From NCBI GenBank assembly GCA_030698885.1, contig JAUYLN010000037.1, forward strand, positions 1 through 64,000: a stretch of 64,000 nucleotides of DNA, read 5' to 3'. Shown here piece after piece: positions 23,537 to 32,532 of this stretch. The notes under the pieces were generated by a model. That model worked only from the letters and a program-made list of their open reading frames with translations. It did not search any database and was not told the origin of the DNA. The stretch's first letter is position 1; each line of letters starts with the position of its first letter. The stretch comes from a bacterium (GTDB lineage Bacteria; Patescibacteriota; Minisyncoccia; 2-02-FULL-40-12; IGHO2-01-FULL-4-A). The translations under genes were made by a program, and so were the position numbers.

Positions 23537-25252
23537 CTACCCTTTGTCGAGCGACTTCTTAAGTATATCTCTCAGCCCTTCCAAATCGGGTTCAACTTTT
23601 TGTTTCGGTTTTTCGGGTTTTGGTTCTATCCTCCTACCTTTAAAATCCACTGCTCCTTTCTGTAATATTTCACCTAATGAAACACTCCCCTGTTTTACTC
23701 TTGGGAATACGTGCGGTTTTACCGGCTGACGACTTGGCCCGGCCGGCGCTGAAACCACGCCTGATGGACCTGAAGTAGGCCGTGCCGGCGTAAATTCACG
23801 CCTTGGCTCTCGCCCTTGGTAGTCATTTTGTTCCCGTCTGACAGGATTCTGCTCCCGCCTGATAGGATTCTGACCCTGATATTGGTTTTGATTTTGACTT
23901 TGATAATTAGGCCTGTACTGTCTCGGCCCACCCTCATATCGGGGCTGGCGCCTTGACTCTTCGGCCATCGGCAGCGGTCCATACCATGAGGCTATCATTT
24001 TCTCTATTTCTTCCCTTGGCGTACCGAACTGCCTTCTTGATTCATTTATTATTTCTTCCCTATAATTTGTTTCCTGTTTCGGCAGTGGAGGCATGGTGCT
24101 TGCCGAAAACGCCCGTGACGCTACGCCGTCAATCATGAGTTTTAAATAAATATTATACTTGGCCAGATTAACAACATCATTGGCCATAAATTCAGGCGCA
24201 AGCTCTTTTTCCAAAAGCTCAGCATCTTCTGCACCGACCCTAAAGGTAATGATGGTACCGACATTGCCGAATACGGCATCTCTGACGTTCTCCTCCATTT
24301 GAGCAACATACTGATGAGCCACGACCAGACTTAAACGGTATTTTCTGGCTTCAGATAATATATTAGCGAATGATGCCGTGGCAAAGTTCTGAAACTCGTC
24401 AACCATCAAGGTAAAATCTTTTCTCTCATGCTCCGGGATATTAACACGTGACATAGCTGCCAACTGTAATTTTGTAATAATCAAGGCACCGAGCAAACGC
24501 GAAGCATCTTCTCCTATTCTGCCTTTTGAAATATTGACCAGCAATATCTTCTGTTCATCCATTATCTTTCTCATGTCCAAATTACTTTTAGCTTGACCAA
24601 CCATGTTCCTTATGATGGCTGATGAAACAAATTGGCCGACCTTGTTCTGTATTGAGGCCGTTGCTTCTGATGCCAGCCTGTCCGTGTATTTTGCAAACTC
24701 CTGCGTCCAGAATGCTTTAACTACCGGATCGGTAACATTCTGAATAACTTTATTGCGGTATTCTTTATCGGCAAGCATCCTATTAATTCCGAGAAGGGTT
24801 GAATCAGGAGATTCCAAAAGAGCCAGGATAGTATTATTTAAAATATATTCCATACGGGCAGACCAGGCATCCACCCATATTTTTTTAAAAACACCCATCA
24901 AGCCGTCAGCCACCAAATGCCTATCCTCAAACCTGACCTGCTCCATAACATTAAACGCGATGGGATAATCTAAATCAAAAGGGTTGATGTAAACTACATC
25001 TTTTATTCTTTCCTTGGGTACATAATCCAAAAGCTCCTCAACCGGATCGCCATGAGGGTCAACAAAAGCGAGTCCCCTTCCGCTTTGAATATCCTGAATG
25101 GCAATATTCTTTAGAAGTTCGGTCTTGCCCATACCGGTTTTTCCGATAACATACATGTGCCTCCGGCGGTCATCCTGTTTTATGCCAAAACGAAGCTTCC
25201 TGTTACGAAAGTTTGATTCACCGAATTCTACAATTGGATTATTGCTTTCCAT
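23537..25252 (-). CDS. VirD4/TraG-like DNA-transfer ATPase
   Basis: 571 aa. Walker A VIGKTGMGKTELLKNI (~35-50), FVDPHGDPVEELL, a Walker B region TLMVDEFQNFAT (~290) and an arginine/sensor region VVAHQYVAQMEE. This is the type IV secretion coupling-ATPase (TraD/TraG, HerA-related) fold without an N-terminal membrane domain. A long Pro/Gln/Arg-rich tail (~405-510) ends in a helical KSLDKG. The upstream gene at 25296-26600 supplies a membrane segment and is probably its partner. No other conjugation genes are in the window. Confidence 0.85.
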   Translation of the reverse strand: MESNNPIVEFGESNFRNRKLRFGIKQDDRRRHMYVIGKTGMGKTELLKNIAIQDIQSGRGLAFVDPHGDPVEELLDYVPKERIKDVVYINPFDLDYPIAFNVMEQVRFEDRHLVADGLMGVFKKIWVDAWSARMEYILNNTILALLESPDSTLLGINRMLADKEYRNKVIQNVTDPVVKAFWTQEFAKYTDRLASEATASIQNKVGQFVSSAIIRNMVGQAKSNLDMRKIMDEQKILLVNISKGRIGEDASRLLGALIITKLQLAAMSRVNIPEHERKDFTLMVDEFQNFATASFANILSEARKYRLSLVVAHQYVAQMEENVRDAVFGNVGTIITFRVGAEDAELLEKELAPEFMANDVVNLAKYNIYLKLMIDGVASRAFSASTMPPLPKQETNYREEIINESRRQFGTPREEIEKMIASWYGPLPMAEESRRQPRYEGGPRQYRPNYQSQNQNQYQGQNPIRREQNPVRREQNDYQGREPRREFTPARPTSGPSGVVSAPAGPSRQPVKPHVFPRVKQGSVSLGEILQKGAVDFKGRRIEPKPEKPKQKVEPDLEGLRDILKKSLDKG

Positions 25253-25295
25253 CTTTATTTTAAAATTGATAATTTAAAATTTAAAATTATCGGGA

Positions 25296-26600
25296 TTATT
25301 TCATCGGCAGACCCGCCGGCGGCTGACCCTTCTTAGCCTCAACTCTTGGGAACAAAGGAGCTTTAATACCCGCACCGGGCAGATGCCACAAGGTCGCCAA
25401 CTCTTCGGTATTTAACATCACAAATTTTTTAACAAATGCCCTGCTCCTATAATCATGGAAAAGCTTTCTCTTCTTGCTATAAATTATGCTGTCCGCACGA
25501 AAGCCTTTGTCTGACGGAAAAAGCCACGGCATCCAGCCTCTACTGTGGGTCATCGTTAAACTATTCGGCTTAAAACTGTTTAAATTATTTGAATATAACT
25601 GTTTAAACATTCCTACAATGCCTGAGATGTGCGAGCGGTGAAAAGTTTCTTTACGACCAACGTATATGAAGCGATAGCCGGCCTTAAATCCGAGCTTAGC
25701 CAATTTATTTTCTACGGCTTCAAGAACTTTTCTCTGTCCTGAAGTCAGCTTCATGGGATTAGGCTCTTCTTTTCTCTCTTCTCTTTTTGGCTCAGCTGTT
25801 GCCCCGCCTCCCGGCAAAATGGCCGCCAACCCTCCTGCAACGGCATCCGCCGTCTTAGTAAGAAAGTCCGGTTCAATCTTAACTTCTTTGCCTAACATTT
25901 TATCAATTTCCACCTGTGCATCTTTTACCCAGGCCCCACCGGTAGACCTCAGGGTTAACTGAAGCAAGATAAATTCGCCCGGTTCGAGGGTACTTATTTG
26001 TTCCGCTAATGGAGACAGCGGATCTGTTCTTTTTGTTTCAGCTTCGCGACCGCCGGATTCTTCTTCAAATTCGGGATATGTTTTTATCGGATAGGCATCG
26101 GGCTTAGTAAATACAAGCTCTGTGCCCCAGATATCATATTCATCGTCCGGCAAATATTTAGGAAGAATATCAATATAATCCGGAACTTCTTTTATTTCAG
26201 CTTCGGAGTATTGTGAAAAAATTAAATTTTGGACAAGGTCTTTATATCCTTCTAAGGTTCTGACATAAAAACGCATCTCACTATTAATGCCAACTATTTC
26301 AAAAGAAAACCAGTCCTGAACCTCACCCTTAAAAAATCTTGCCTTCCATGTTTTAGGACTTATATAGGCAGTATGCAGGCCGGAGAATATATTCTCGGCT
26401 ATCTTAGGACTTTTTTCTACATCAGGCGGGGGTTTTATCTCAAGCAAAACCCATTTCAAAGATGCCAAATATTCCTGTTGTTTAAAGCTCATCCAGGAAA
26501 TATAGGCTCCAAAGCCAAACAAAAACGGTGCCACTGCCCACCAGTAGCTTGAGAGTAAATGCCAAACAATTTTTAGTGGACCGGTTACAACTTCTAACAA
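25296..26600 (-). CDS. Membrane protein, probable partner of the VirD4-like ATPase
   Basis: 434 aa. One or two membrane helices at ~12-36 (LLSSYWWAVAPFLFGFGAYI), then a large cytoplasmic region: a mixed alpha/beta part to ~190, a Gly/Ala stretch (TADAVAGGLAAILPGGGATA), and a conserved-looking C-terminal part (SGQRKVLEAVENKLAKLGFK ... FHRSHISGIVGMFKQLYSNN). It lies 43 bp upstream of the ATPase gene on the same strand. In CPR genomes such pairs commonly occur together; a role in DNA transfer or surface assembly is inferred only from the neighbour. Confidence 0.65.
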   Translation of the reverse strand: MLEVVTGPLKIVWHLLSSYWWAVAPFLFGFGAYISWMSFKQQEYLASLKWVLLEIKPPPDVEKSPKIAENIFSGLHTAYISPKTWKARFFKGEVQDWFSFEIVGINSEMRFYVRTLEGYKDLVQNLIFSQYSEAEIKEVPDYIDILPKYLPDDEYDIWGTELVFTKPDAYPIKTYPEFEEESGGREAETKRTDPLSPLAEQISTLEPGEFILLQLTLRSTGGAWVKDAQVEIDKMLGKEVKIEPDFLTKTADAVAGGLAAILPGGGATAEPKREERKEEPNPMKLTSGQRKVLEAVENKLAKLGFKAGYRFIYVGRKETFHRSHISGIVGMFKQLYSNNLNSFKPNSLTMTHSRGWMPWLFPSDKGFRADSIIYSKKRKLFHDYRSRAFVKKFVMLNTEELATLWHLPGAGIKAPLFPRVEAKKGQPPAGLPMK

Positions 26601-26746
26601 AGTTGCAAATCCGAAATCTTAAATCCTAAATCCTAAACAAATTATAAACATCAAACTCCAATGATACCAGCAATTAGAACCCCGAACATTAGAATTTTAA
26701 GATTGTTTAGAATCTAGTGCTTCGTGTTTCGAACTATAAAAAGATA

Positions 26747-27796
26747 TTAGGCTTTCTTAACTGAATACGTTCCGTCGTTATTTTTTACGAAAGAGTTGCG
26801 ATCCTGAAGACTCAATAAAATAGTGTTCTCCTTAACCATGCGATGAGATAACACGTTTGAAACTATTTCATCTTTTGAGAGAGACTTTGATGAGGTGGCG
26901 ATTATATCCTTAACAACATCTTTAACTGTTCCGGCTTTAAACCCCCACTCTTTAAGAGCATACAATCCTCTGCCTACAAGCACAAACCTTCCGTCTTTGA
27001 TAAGTTCGTTATGAACCGTCTGAACATTGGCGCTCTTATCCCAACTGCCCTGAGAGTTTATCAGGTCGGCTATTTCTCTAAAATGTCTCGGCTTGCTGTC
27101 TCTCTTGAGAACCAGATAAGCCATATCCCTGACTCCTCTCGGTTTTATCTCCGGCCACGATGTAAGCCCTACCTGGCCAAATGAGTTTCTGCCGACTTCT
27201 TTTGATATTGCAAGCAATGAAGCAACAAATTTTGGAGAAGCATTCTTAACAGCAGCATTTTTATTATAAAAATCAACAACCTGGTTCTCGCTTATAAGGC
27301 CTTTTTTGCCAAGAGCGGAAACCAACGAAGAAACTGACTTTCTACAAAGCTCTGCCTGCTGTTTAGAAAGGGCCCAAAAAGTATTAAAATTATCATCCTC
27401 GCCTTCCCTGACAAAACCGCTGTCTAAATTAAGGAAAAATACCAGGGCCGCATTGACCGAAGTGTTGTCCATAGAGCCGGAGAACTTATGAAACAGGTCT
27501 TTTTCGGCCATTGCCCCGCCATGCTCTTCCAGAATAGAACCCGCAAGATTAACATAAGGCTCAACCAAAGAGGCTGAACCGGACTTCATATTGTCTCTTA
27601 TCTGCTTCAAGGCCGCGCCCTCTATCTGCCTTACCCTTTCTCTGGTTATGCCATAGCTCTGGCCTATGGACTCCAGCGTCTCTCTTTGGCCAGACTTCAA
27701 GCCAAAGCGCCGAGATACTATATCCCGGTTTCGGTCATTTAAAACTTTGACCAACCTTGCAACGACCCCCTTAATATTGTTATTTAAACTAGCCAT
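26747..27796 (-). CDS. Sigma-70 region 4-like and HARE-HTH domain protein
   Basis: 349 aa. Residues ~18-62 (RNRDIVSRRFGLKSGQRETLESIGQSYGITRERVRQIE) are an almost canonical sigma-70 region 4 helix-turn-helix; no region 2 is present, so it is not a full sigma factor. Residues ~220-290 (MAYLVLKRDSKPRHFREIADLI ... GRFVLVGRGLYAL) match the HARE-HTH domain of RNA polymerase delta subunit (RpoE) and chromatin proteins. Probably an RNA polymerase-associated regulator. A good promoter (27892-27920) lies upstream. Confidence 0.82.
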   Translation of the reverse strand: MASLNNNIKGVVARLVKVLNDRNRDIVSRRFGLKSGQRETLESIGQSYGITRERVRQIEGAALKQIRDNMKSGSASLVEPYVNLAGSILEEHGGAMAEKDLFHKFSGSMDNTSVNAALVFFLNLDSGFVREGEDDNFNTFWALSKQQAELCRKSVSSLVSALGKKGLISENQVVDFYNKNAAVKNASPKFVASLLAISKEVGRNSFGQVGLTSWPEIKPRGVRDMAYLVLKRDSKPRHFREIADLINSQGSWDKSANVQTVHNELIKDGRFVLVGRGLYALKEWGFKAGTVKDVVKDIIATSSKSLSKDEIVSNVLSHRMVKENTILLSLQDRNSFVKNNDGTYSVKKA

Positions 27797-27891
27797 TATT
27801 TAGCCCCCTCCAAGGAGTTAATTAGATGATGGAAAACATCGTTTTTCATCATTTTTATTTAATAAGTTCACTGAACTTTCATGTAATATAA

Positions 27892-27920
27892 AGGATATCA
27901 CAGACCCAAAAATAAGTCAA
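27892..27920 (-). promoter_or_regulatory. Sigma70-type promoter of the sigma4/HARE gene
   Basis: On the minus strand TTGACT, 17 bases, TATCCT, about 95 bases before the start codon at 27796. A hairpin (27825-27852) lies in the leader. Confidence 0.6.
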
Positions 27921-27998
27921 CAAACTAACCCGCCAGAAGTGGACAACTTGTCAATATCTATATCATAGTGGTCCTCCCTGATAAAAATCTTGCAAATT

Positions 27999-28027
27999 AA
28001 AACAGGCCTCCATAACAGACCTGTTTT
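27999..28027 (-). terminator. Terminator of secDF
   Basis: AAAACAGG and CCTGTTTT pair around a 13-base loop, just downstream of secF on its strand. Confidence 0.7.
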
Positions 28028-28071
28028 AAAGAACCTCCGGCACTCATGTTAAACGTGTTATAAAAACCTGT

Positions 28072-28962
28072 TTAACGAGCCTTGTGTTTTTTATTTAACC
28101 AAATCAATATAGGCGCGGCCACAAAAATAGATGAGTAAGAGCCGGCCACGATACCTATTATTAGGGCCAGCGAAAAAAACTTAAGGGTTTGACCGCCAAA
28201 AAAGTATATCGCCACCAAAGATAAAATGGTCGTTAAAGTAGTGTTTATTGAACGGCTAAGAGTTTGCATAACACTTTTATGAACTGTTAAAGAGAAGTCA
28301 TCCCGCGAACCGAAACGCAATATATTTTCTCTGACACGATCATAAACTACAACGGTATCCGAAACAGAGTAACCAAGAATGGTTAGTATGGCGGCTATAA
28401 ATATCGCATTTATCTCAATGCCAATATATTTACCCAAAATAGCAAAAATGCCGACAGGAATAATGATGTCATGAACCAGGGCGCCCATAGCGCCAAGCCC
28501 CATTACCCACGGCGACAGAACATTGGATAACCTCCTGAATACGAATGCAATATATATAATTATGGCCAATAAAACCAGAATTATAGCAGTTACACTTTTA
28601 CTCTTCAGCTCGCTTCCAACAAGGGGCCCGATGGAATCAAACCTTTCCTCCTCAACATCGCCGAATTTTTCGGATAAGGCCGTCAGAACTTCCTGGTGCA
28701 TCGTTTCATTTACTTCATTGAATCTGGCTATAGCGCCGTCTGACTCGGTAAAAACTACTGAAGCATCATTTATGCCCGAAACTGAAATTATAGTTTCTTT
28801 TATATCAGCGAGACCGGGTCTATCTCCATTAAACTTTATTTCCATGACTGATCCACCCTTAAAATCAGCGCCCAGAGGCAAGCCAAAGACTAAGGCCACC
28901 ATGATAGAGACCACGACAAGGAAAACAGATATGAAGAAAAATATTTTATATACTGGTTTCAT
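28072..28962 (-). CDS. secF: Protein translocase subunit SecF
   Basis: 296 aa. Helix 1 at ~5-28, then LPLGADFKGGSVMEIKF, the DFxGG motif of the periplasmic P1 head, and five C-terminal helices with GYSVSDTVVVYDRVREN, the SecF/RND signature, and SINTTLTTILSL. With SecD it uses the proton gradient to pull secreted proteins out of SecYEG. It follows secD with a 100-bp gap; transcription ends at the hairpin 27999-28027. Confidence 0.97.
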   Translation of the reverse strand: MKPVYKIFFFISVFLVVVSIMVALVFGLPLGADFKGGSVMEIKFNGDRPGLADIKETIISVSGINDASVVFTESDGAIARFNEVNETMHQEVLTALSEKFGDVEEERFDSIGPLVGSELKSKSVTAIILVLLAIIIYIAFVFRRLSNVLSPWVMGLGAMGALVHDIIIPVGIFAILGKYIGIEINAIFIAAILTILGYSVSDTVVVYDRVRENILRFGSRDDFSLTVHKSVMQTLSRSINTTLTTILSLVAIYFFGGQTLKFFSLALIIGIVAGSYSSIFVAAPILIWLNKKHKAR

Positions 28963-29062
28963 CAGCTAGCCTTAAAGCTATAAAGCCGTAGAGCCATAGA
29001 GTTTTTTTACTGAATAAGACTCTTGGCTTTATGACCTTATGGCTTACAGCTTTATGACTTGT

Positions 29063-30364
29063 TCATCGGAACAGCCATTTCCACTTTTCAAATTTAGGAT
29101 TAATAAATAGCTCTAAAAATGCCCTGGTAACAACCGTTGCAGTGAATAGGCTTAGCAACACCCCAATGCCAAGCGTTAGAGCGAAACCTTTAATGAATGA
29201 GGTTGTAAACAAATATAATATCAGCGCCCCCAAAATAGCTGTTACGTGACTGTCTCTGATAGACATCCAGGCACGCTTAAACCCTTCGTTAGATGCTAGG
29301 GTCAAGGTTTTACCATCGGCCAACTCCTCTCTCATTCTGGCAAATATTAGGATGTTAGCGTCAACTGCAATACCAAGCGAAAGAATAAACCCTGCAATAC
29401 CGGCCAAAGTCAAAGTTACGGGTATTGCCTTGTATAAAGCCAAAATTATAAGCACATAAATAATAAGGGCAAAAACTGAAACAAGTCCCGGAAGACGATA
29501 AAAAACTATCATGAAAAGGGCTACCAGAATAAGACCATAAACTCCGGCCCTAAGACTCTGACTAAGAGATTCCTGGCCCAACGATGCACCAATAGTTTGT
29601 TGAGATATTAAATTTATGGCAACAGGCAAGGCTCCGGCATTTAATCTTATGGCAAGTTCTTTTGCTTCATCAGGAGTAAAGTTACCGCTTATAACTGCGC
29701 TACCTGCTGTTATCTCGTCTTGCACTACTGGAGTGCTTATCGGAATGCCATCTAAATAAATGGCGAGCCTTTTACCAATGTTGTCTTTGGTGAGCTGGCC
29801 GAAAAGAGAAGCACCCTCATCATTAAACTCAATTGATACCTGCGGACCGATACCGCTTCCTCCGCCTTCAAAAACCACGCTGGCACTTTTTAGGTACCGC
29901 CCCGTTAACCGGGTCGGCACAAAATACGGATCCTCATCCAGCCTTTCACCCTTGGCTTGAGCATCCAAAATAGCCTGGCTTTCGTCCTGGGGTCTCTCCT
30001 CTCTGAAATCTAAGAATGGCGTTTCCCCTATCAGTTTTATGGCCTGGTTGATATCCTGTATTCCTGCCAACTCAACCACTAGTCTGCTCTCACCCTCAAC
30101 CTGCACCAATGGCTCTGATACGCCAAAAATATTGACTCTTCTTTCTATCACATCTCTCACTCCTTCCATGGCATCTCCTTTGTCTCCGATAACACCGGAA
30201 AGATCGGCTTCATAAACCAAATGAGTACCGCCGACCAAATCAAGGCCCAATCTAAATGGCACGTTGGGCAAAAAAGAAAAATTTAAAAATTGAGGATAAA
30301 CAAAAAAGACCAGGAGTACAGCTACTGCGGTCAGTATTATCGGTTTTAAAAATTTTTTAGGCAT
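29063..30364 (-). CDS. secD: Protein translocase subunit SecD
   Basis: 433 aa. Helix 1 at ~10-28, LGLDLVGGTHLVYEAD (DLxGG motif), a shortened P1 periplasmic domain with ERRVNIFGVSEPLVQVEGE and NIGKRLAIYLDG, then six helices with GFILSLGIAVDANILIFARMRE. Shorter than the E. coli SecD (615 aa), as in most Gram-positive-type and CPR versions. It precedes secF; a terminator (30404-30421) separates it from the gene upstream. Confidence 0.97.
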   Translation of the reverse strand: MPKKFLKPIILTAVAVLLVFFVYPQFLNFSFLPNVPFRLGLDLVGGTHLVYEADLSGVIGDKGDAMEGVRDVIERRVNIFGVSEPLVQVEGESRLVVELAGIQDINQAIKLIGETPFLDFREERPQDESQAILDAQAKGERLDEDPYFVPTRLTGRYLKSASVVFEGGGSGIGPQVSIEFNDEGASLFGQLTKDNIGKRLAIYLDGIPISTPVVQDEITAGSAVISGNFTPDEAKELAIRLNAGALPVAINLISQQTIGASLGQESLSQSLRAGVYGLILVALFMIVFYRLPGLVSVFALIIYVLIILALYKAIPVTLTLAGIAGFILSLGIAVDANILIFARMREELADGKTLTLASNEGFKRAWMSIRDSHVTAILGALILYLFTTSFIKGFALTLGIGVLLSLFTATVVTRAFLELFINPKFEKWKWLFR

Positions 30365-30403
30365 TAATTAATAGAAGCTACCATAAATATATAAAAAAAT
30401 GAA

Positions 30404-30421
30404 GCTCCACATAAGAGGAGC
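30404..30421 (-). terminator. Terminator of the ndk/MazG-like operon
   Basis: GCTCC and GGAGC pair around an eight-base loop; on the minus strand a run of seven T follows within a few bases. Confidence 0.65.
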
Positions 30422-30422
30422 G

Positions 30423-30749
30423 TCATGCTTTAATAAGGATTATTCTTTTTTTGAACCTGCCCTTTTCTTTAGCCTTTTTGTCTCTTTCTTTTTTAATTTG
30501 ACTCTTTTTGAATCTTGCGAAGGAACGAAACTCATCAATAACCTCTTCCAGGTCGGCCAACTCTTCCAGTTCTACTTGTCTTGTTTTCGCATTTTTTAAC
30601 TCTTTTGCTTCCTCAACTATCTTTTCTTTTAATTTGCTTATAAAAAGCTCGGGCATGGCTCTCTTTATTTGAAACTTCTCCCCTTTCCGTTTGATTATAT
30701 CCGGAATCTTATCCCTAACCAGTTTATCGTATTTTTTCATTTTCTTCAT
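30423..30749 (-). CDS. MazG-like NTP pyrophosphohydrolase family protein
   Basis: 108 aa. KYDKLVRDKIPDIIKRKGEKF followed by helices with KLKEKIVEEAKELKNA and ELEELADLEEVIDEF gives the EExxE...ExxD metal-binding helices of the all-alpha NTP-PPase family (often annotated as phosphoribosyl-ATP pyrophosphohydrolase-like). It likely cleans damaged or excess NTPs. The start overlaps the ndk stop by 4 bp (ATGA), so the two are coupled; together with Ndk this forms a nucleotide-handling pair. The tail is very basic. Confidence 0.85.
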   Translation of the reverse strand: MKKMKKYDKLVRDKIPDIIKRKGEKFQIKRAMPELFISKLKEKIVEEAKELKNAKTRQVELEELADLEEVIDEFRSFARFKKSQIKKERDKKAKEKGRFKKRIILIKA

Positions 30750-31228
30750 TCCCTTTCTTCCTCACCATAAACAAACTCAAAATCCATTTTTTTATAATTG
30801 AAAAGTTCTACCGACTTAAAAAATCTTTTTATTTCCTGCCTGGCAGTCGAAACAGAATCTGAGGCATGCACAATATTGGTTTGAGTTGAAATACACAGAT
30901 CCCCCCTGATAGAGCCAGCATCAGCCTTTCGCCCGGAAGTCGGACCGACAATAAGCCGGGTCACACTAACTGCTTCCAACCCCTCAAGCACCATTATAAC
31001 CACCGGCGACGATTTCATAAAGTTCTTAAGCCCGGTGAAAAAAAACTTATCCTTATGGTGGGCATAGTGCTTGTTAAGCAAAAGATCCGAAAGCTTAATC
31101 ATTTTCATACCGATAATCTTTAGGCCCTTCCTTTCAAACCTGCCTACAATTTCGCCTATCAAATTACGCTGAAGGGCGTCTGGCTTGATTATAATCAAGG
31201 TTTTTTCTTTTAAATTAAATTTGTTCAT
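30746..31228 (-). CDS. ndk: Nucleoside diphosphate kinase
   Basis: 160 aa, slightly longer than the 140-150 usual. KTLIIIKPDALQRNLIGEI, then GPTSGRKADAGSIRGDL and the active-site His121 in TNIVHASDS. It moves the terminal phosphate from ATP to other NDPs. ATGA overlaps on both sides couple it to the MBL gene upstream and the MazG-like gene downstream. The C-terminal KKMDFEFVYGEEERE is a short extension. Confidence 0.96.
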   Translation of the reverse strand: MNKFNLKEKTLIIIKPDALQRNLIGEIVGRFERKGLKIIGMKMIKLSDLLLNKHYAHHKDKFFFTGLKNFMKSSPVVIMVLEGLEAVSVTRLIVGPTSGRKADAGSIRGDLCISTQTNIVHASDSVSTARQEIKRFFKSVELFNYKKMDFEFVYGEEERE

Positions 31229-32088
31229 TTTATAAAATTTATTGAGTAATTATTGTTATCCAGAGTAAGTTCTATGGTTCCGCTAAGGTCTGTACGATAG
31301 TATTTTATATCATCATTTTCAAGTCTATTCAAGACCTCTTGGGTCGGGTGGCCGTAACGGTTTTTAGTGCCGGCACTTATAAACGCAATGGCAGGCGAGA
31401 CAGCATCAAGGAATTCCCGGGTGCTTGAGGTTTTAGAACCATGATGGGCAATTTTCAAAAAATCAGAATTAATATCAAGCCCCGCTAAAACCAGCTTACT
31501 CTCAACCCGTCCTTCAATATCTCCGGTAAGCAATAAAGACTGCTCGCCATAGACAACTTTTATCACCACCGAAGTATTATTCTTTTTACTGACTGATTCT
31601 CCTTCTTTAGATTCAATGGGATTAAAAACAAATAGCTGAACACCATCACCCATATCTATGGTCTGACCGAACTTAGCAATATATTTTTCTATGCCCTTTT
31701 CTTTTATCAGCCCCCGCCAAGACTCACATTGCGAAGTTGAGCATTCTACACCGGTTTCTAAAACCGACTCAACCTCATATCTTTTTAAGACTTCCGGCAA
31801 ACCATTTAGGTGGTCAGCGTCGGGATGAGTCATTACAACAAGATCTATGGTCTTGTCCCAAAATGGCATGACCTTTCCCAGCTCTTGGACCACAGAATTA
31901 TCCGGTCCGCCATCAACCAATATCTGTTGCCCCGACGGCGTTTCAATAAAAATCGCATCCCCTTGTCCGACATCCAAAAACCAAACATGGACTTTGCCAT
32001 CCGGCGCTTGGGCTTGAGCATAGAAAGTAAAAATGGCAGAAGCTGCCATGGCCACTAGAATCCAGGGGTGTATCTTCTTGGATTGCAT
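31225..32088 (-). CDS. ComEC-type metallo-beta-lactamase domain protein
   Basis: 287 aa. Signal peptide or anchor at ~8-25, then VWFLDVGQGDAIFIETPSG, the opening of ComEC/Rec2 C-terminal hydrolase domains, TTHPDADHLNG-type metal site (MTHPDADHLNGLPE), LLTGDIE and KIAHHGSKTSSTREF. In classic ComEC this domain follows the membrane channel and degrades the non-transported DNA strand; here it is a separate secreted or membrane-tethered protein, with the channel encoded at 33861-35414. Coupled to ndk by a 4-bp overlap. Confidence 0.88.
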   Translation of the reverse strand: MQSKKIHPWILVAMAASAIFTFYAQAQAPDGKVHVWFLDVGQGDAIFIETPSGQQILVDGGPDNSVVQELGKVMPFWDKTIDLVVMTHPDADHLNGLPEVLKRYEVESVLETGVECSTSQCESWRGLIKEKGIEKYIAKFGQTIDMGDGVQLFVFNPIESKEGESVSKKNNTSVVIKVVYGEQSLLLTGDIEGRVESKLVLAGLDINSDFLKIAHHGSKTSSTREFLDAVSPAIAFISAGTKNRYGHPTQEVLNRLENDDIKYYRTDLSGTIELTLDNNNYSINFIK

Positions 32089-32124
32089 TAAAATTATTTA
32101 GCATAGATTTGAGCAAAAAGAAAA

Positions 32125-32190
32125 CCAGGAAGTGACCCCGCCCAGGCGGGGGCACGTCCTGGAAAGCCCCCTCGGGGGAGCTATAAAAAT
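32125..32190. terminator. Two consecutive GC-rich hairpins
   Basis: CCAGGA/TCCTGG with CCCCGCC/GGCGGGG inside (32125-32162), then GCCCCC/GGGGG (32166-32180). The second is followed by ATTTTTAT on the minus strand and likely ends the 32193 transcript. Confidence 0.6.
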
Positions 32191-32192
32191 AT

Positions 32193-32519
32193 TTATTCCA
32201 AAATGCTTCTTTTATATGCCTGGTCTTTAAAACGCTGTACGTAATCGCTTAAAACTTCCGGTGGGATTCGCTCCTGAACGTAATCACAATCAGGACAGCA
32301 GAGAATCACCCTTCCATTTTTTTCTCTGGGGATTAAATTTTGATGCGTGCTGTCTTTACCACAAGTTAGCGGATGAACAAACCCCGCATTCTGCCACTCA
32401 TTAATCTTCTCAATGGTCCGTTTATTAATCTGTTTATTGTCTGATTTTGTTATTGCAATGAATAATGCAATCAGAAACAGTACTCCGGAGATAGTTAAAA
32501 CCAAATCTAAACCTGTCAT
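32193..32519 (-). CDS. Membrane-anchored zinc-ribbon-like protein
   Basis: 108 aa. An N-terminal membrane helix (~4-24, LVLTISGVLFLIALFIAI) is followed by a cytoplasmic part with HPLTCGKDSTH and VILCCPDCDYVQ, a possible Cys/His zinc ribbon. AAAGGAG before the ATG makes the start firm. It follows the AAA ATPase gene by 13 bp, so the two are probably co-transcribed within the split-comEC region. Function unknown. Confidence 0.65.
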   Translation of the reverse strand: MTGLDLVLTISGVLFLIALFIAITKSDNKQINKRTIEKINEWQNAGFVHPLTCGKDSTHQNLIPREKNGRVILCCPDCDYVQERIPPEVLSDYVQRFKDQAYKRSILE

Positions 32520-32532
32520 CGGTTATCTCCTT

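Noticed and set aside
32133-32152. Second copy of the 23307-23436 MITE end (GACCCCGCCC)
   Set aside because: Only the first ten bases agree; the rest is part of a local terminator hairpin.
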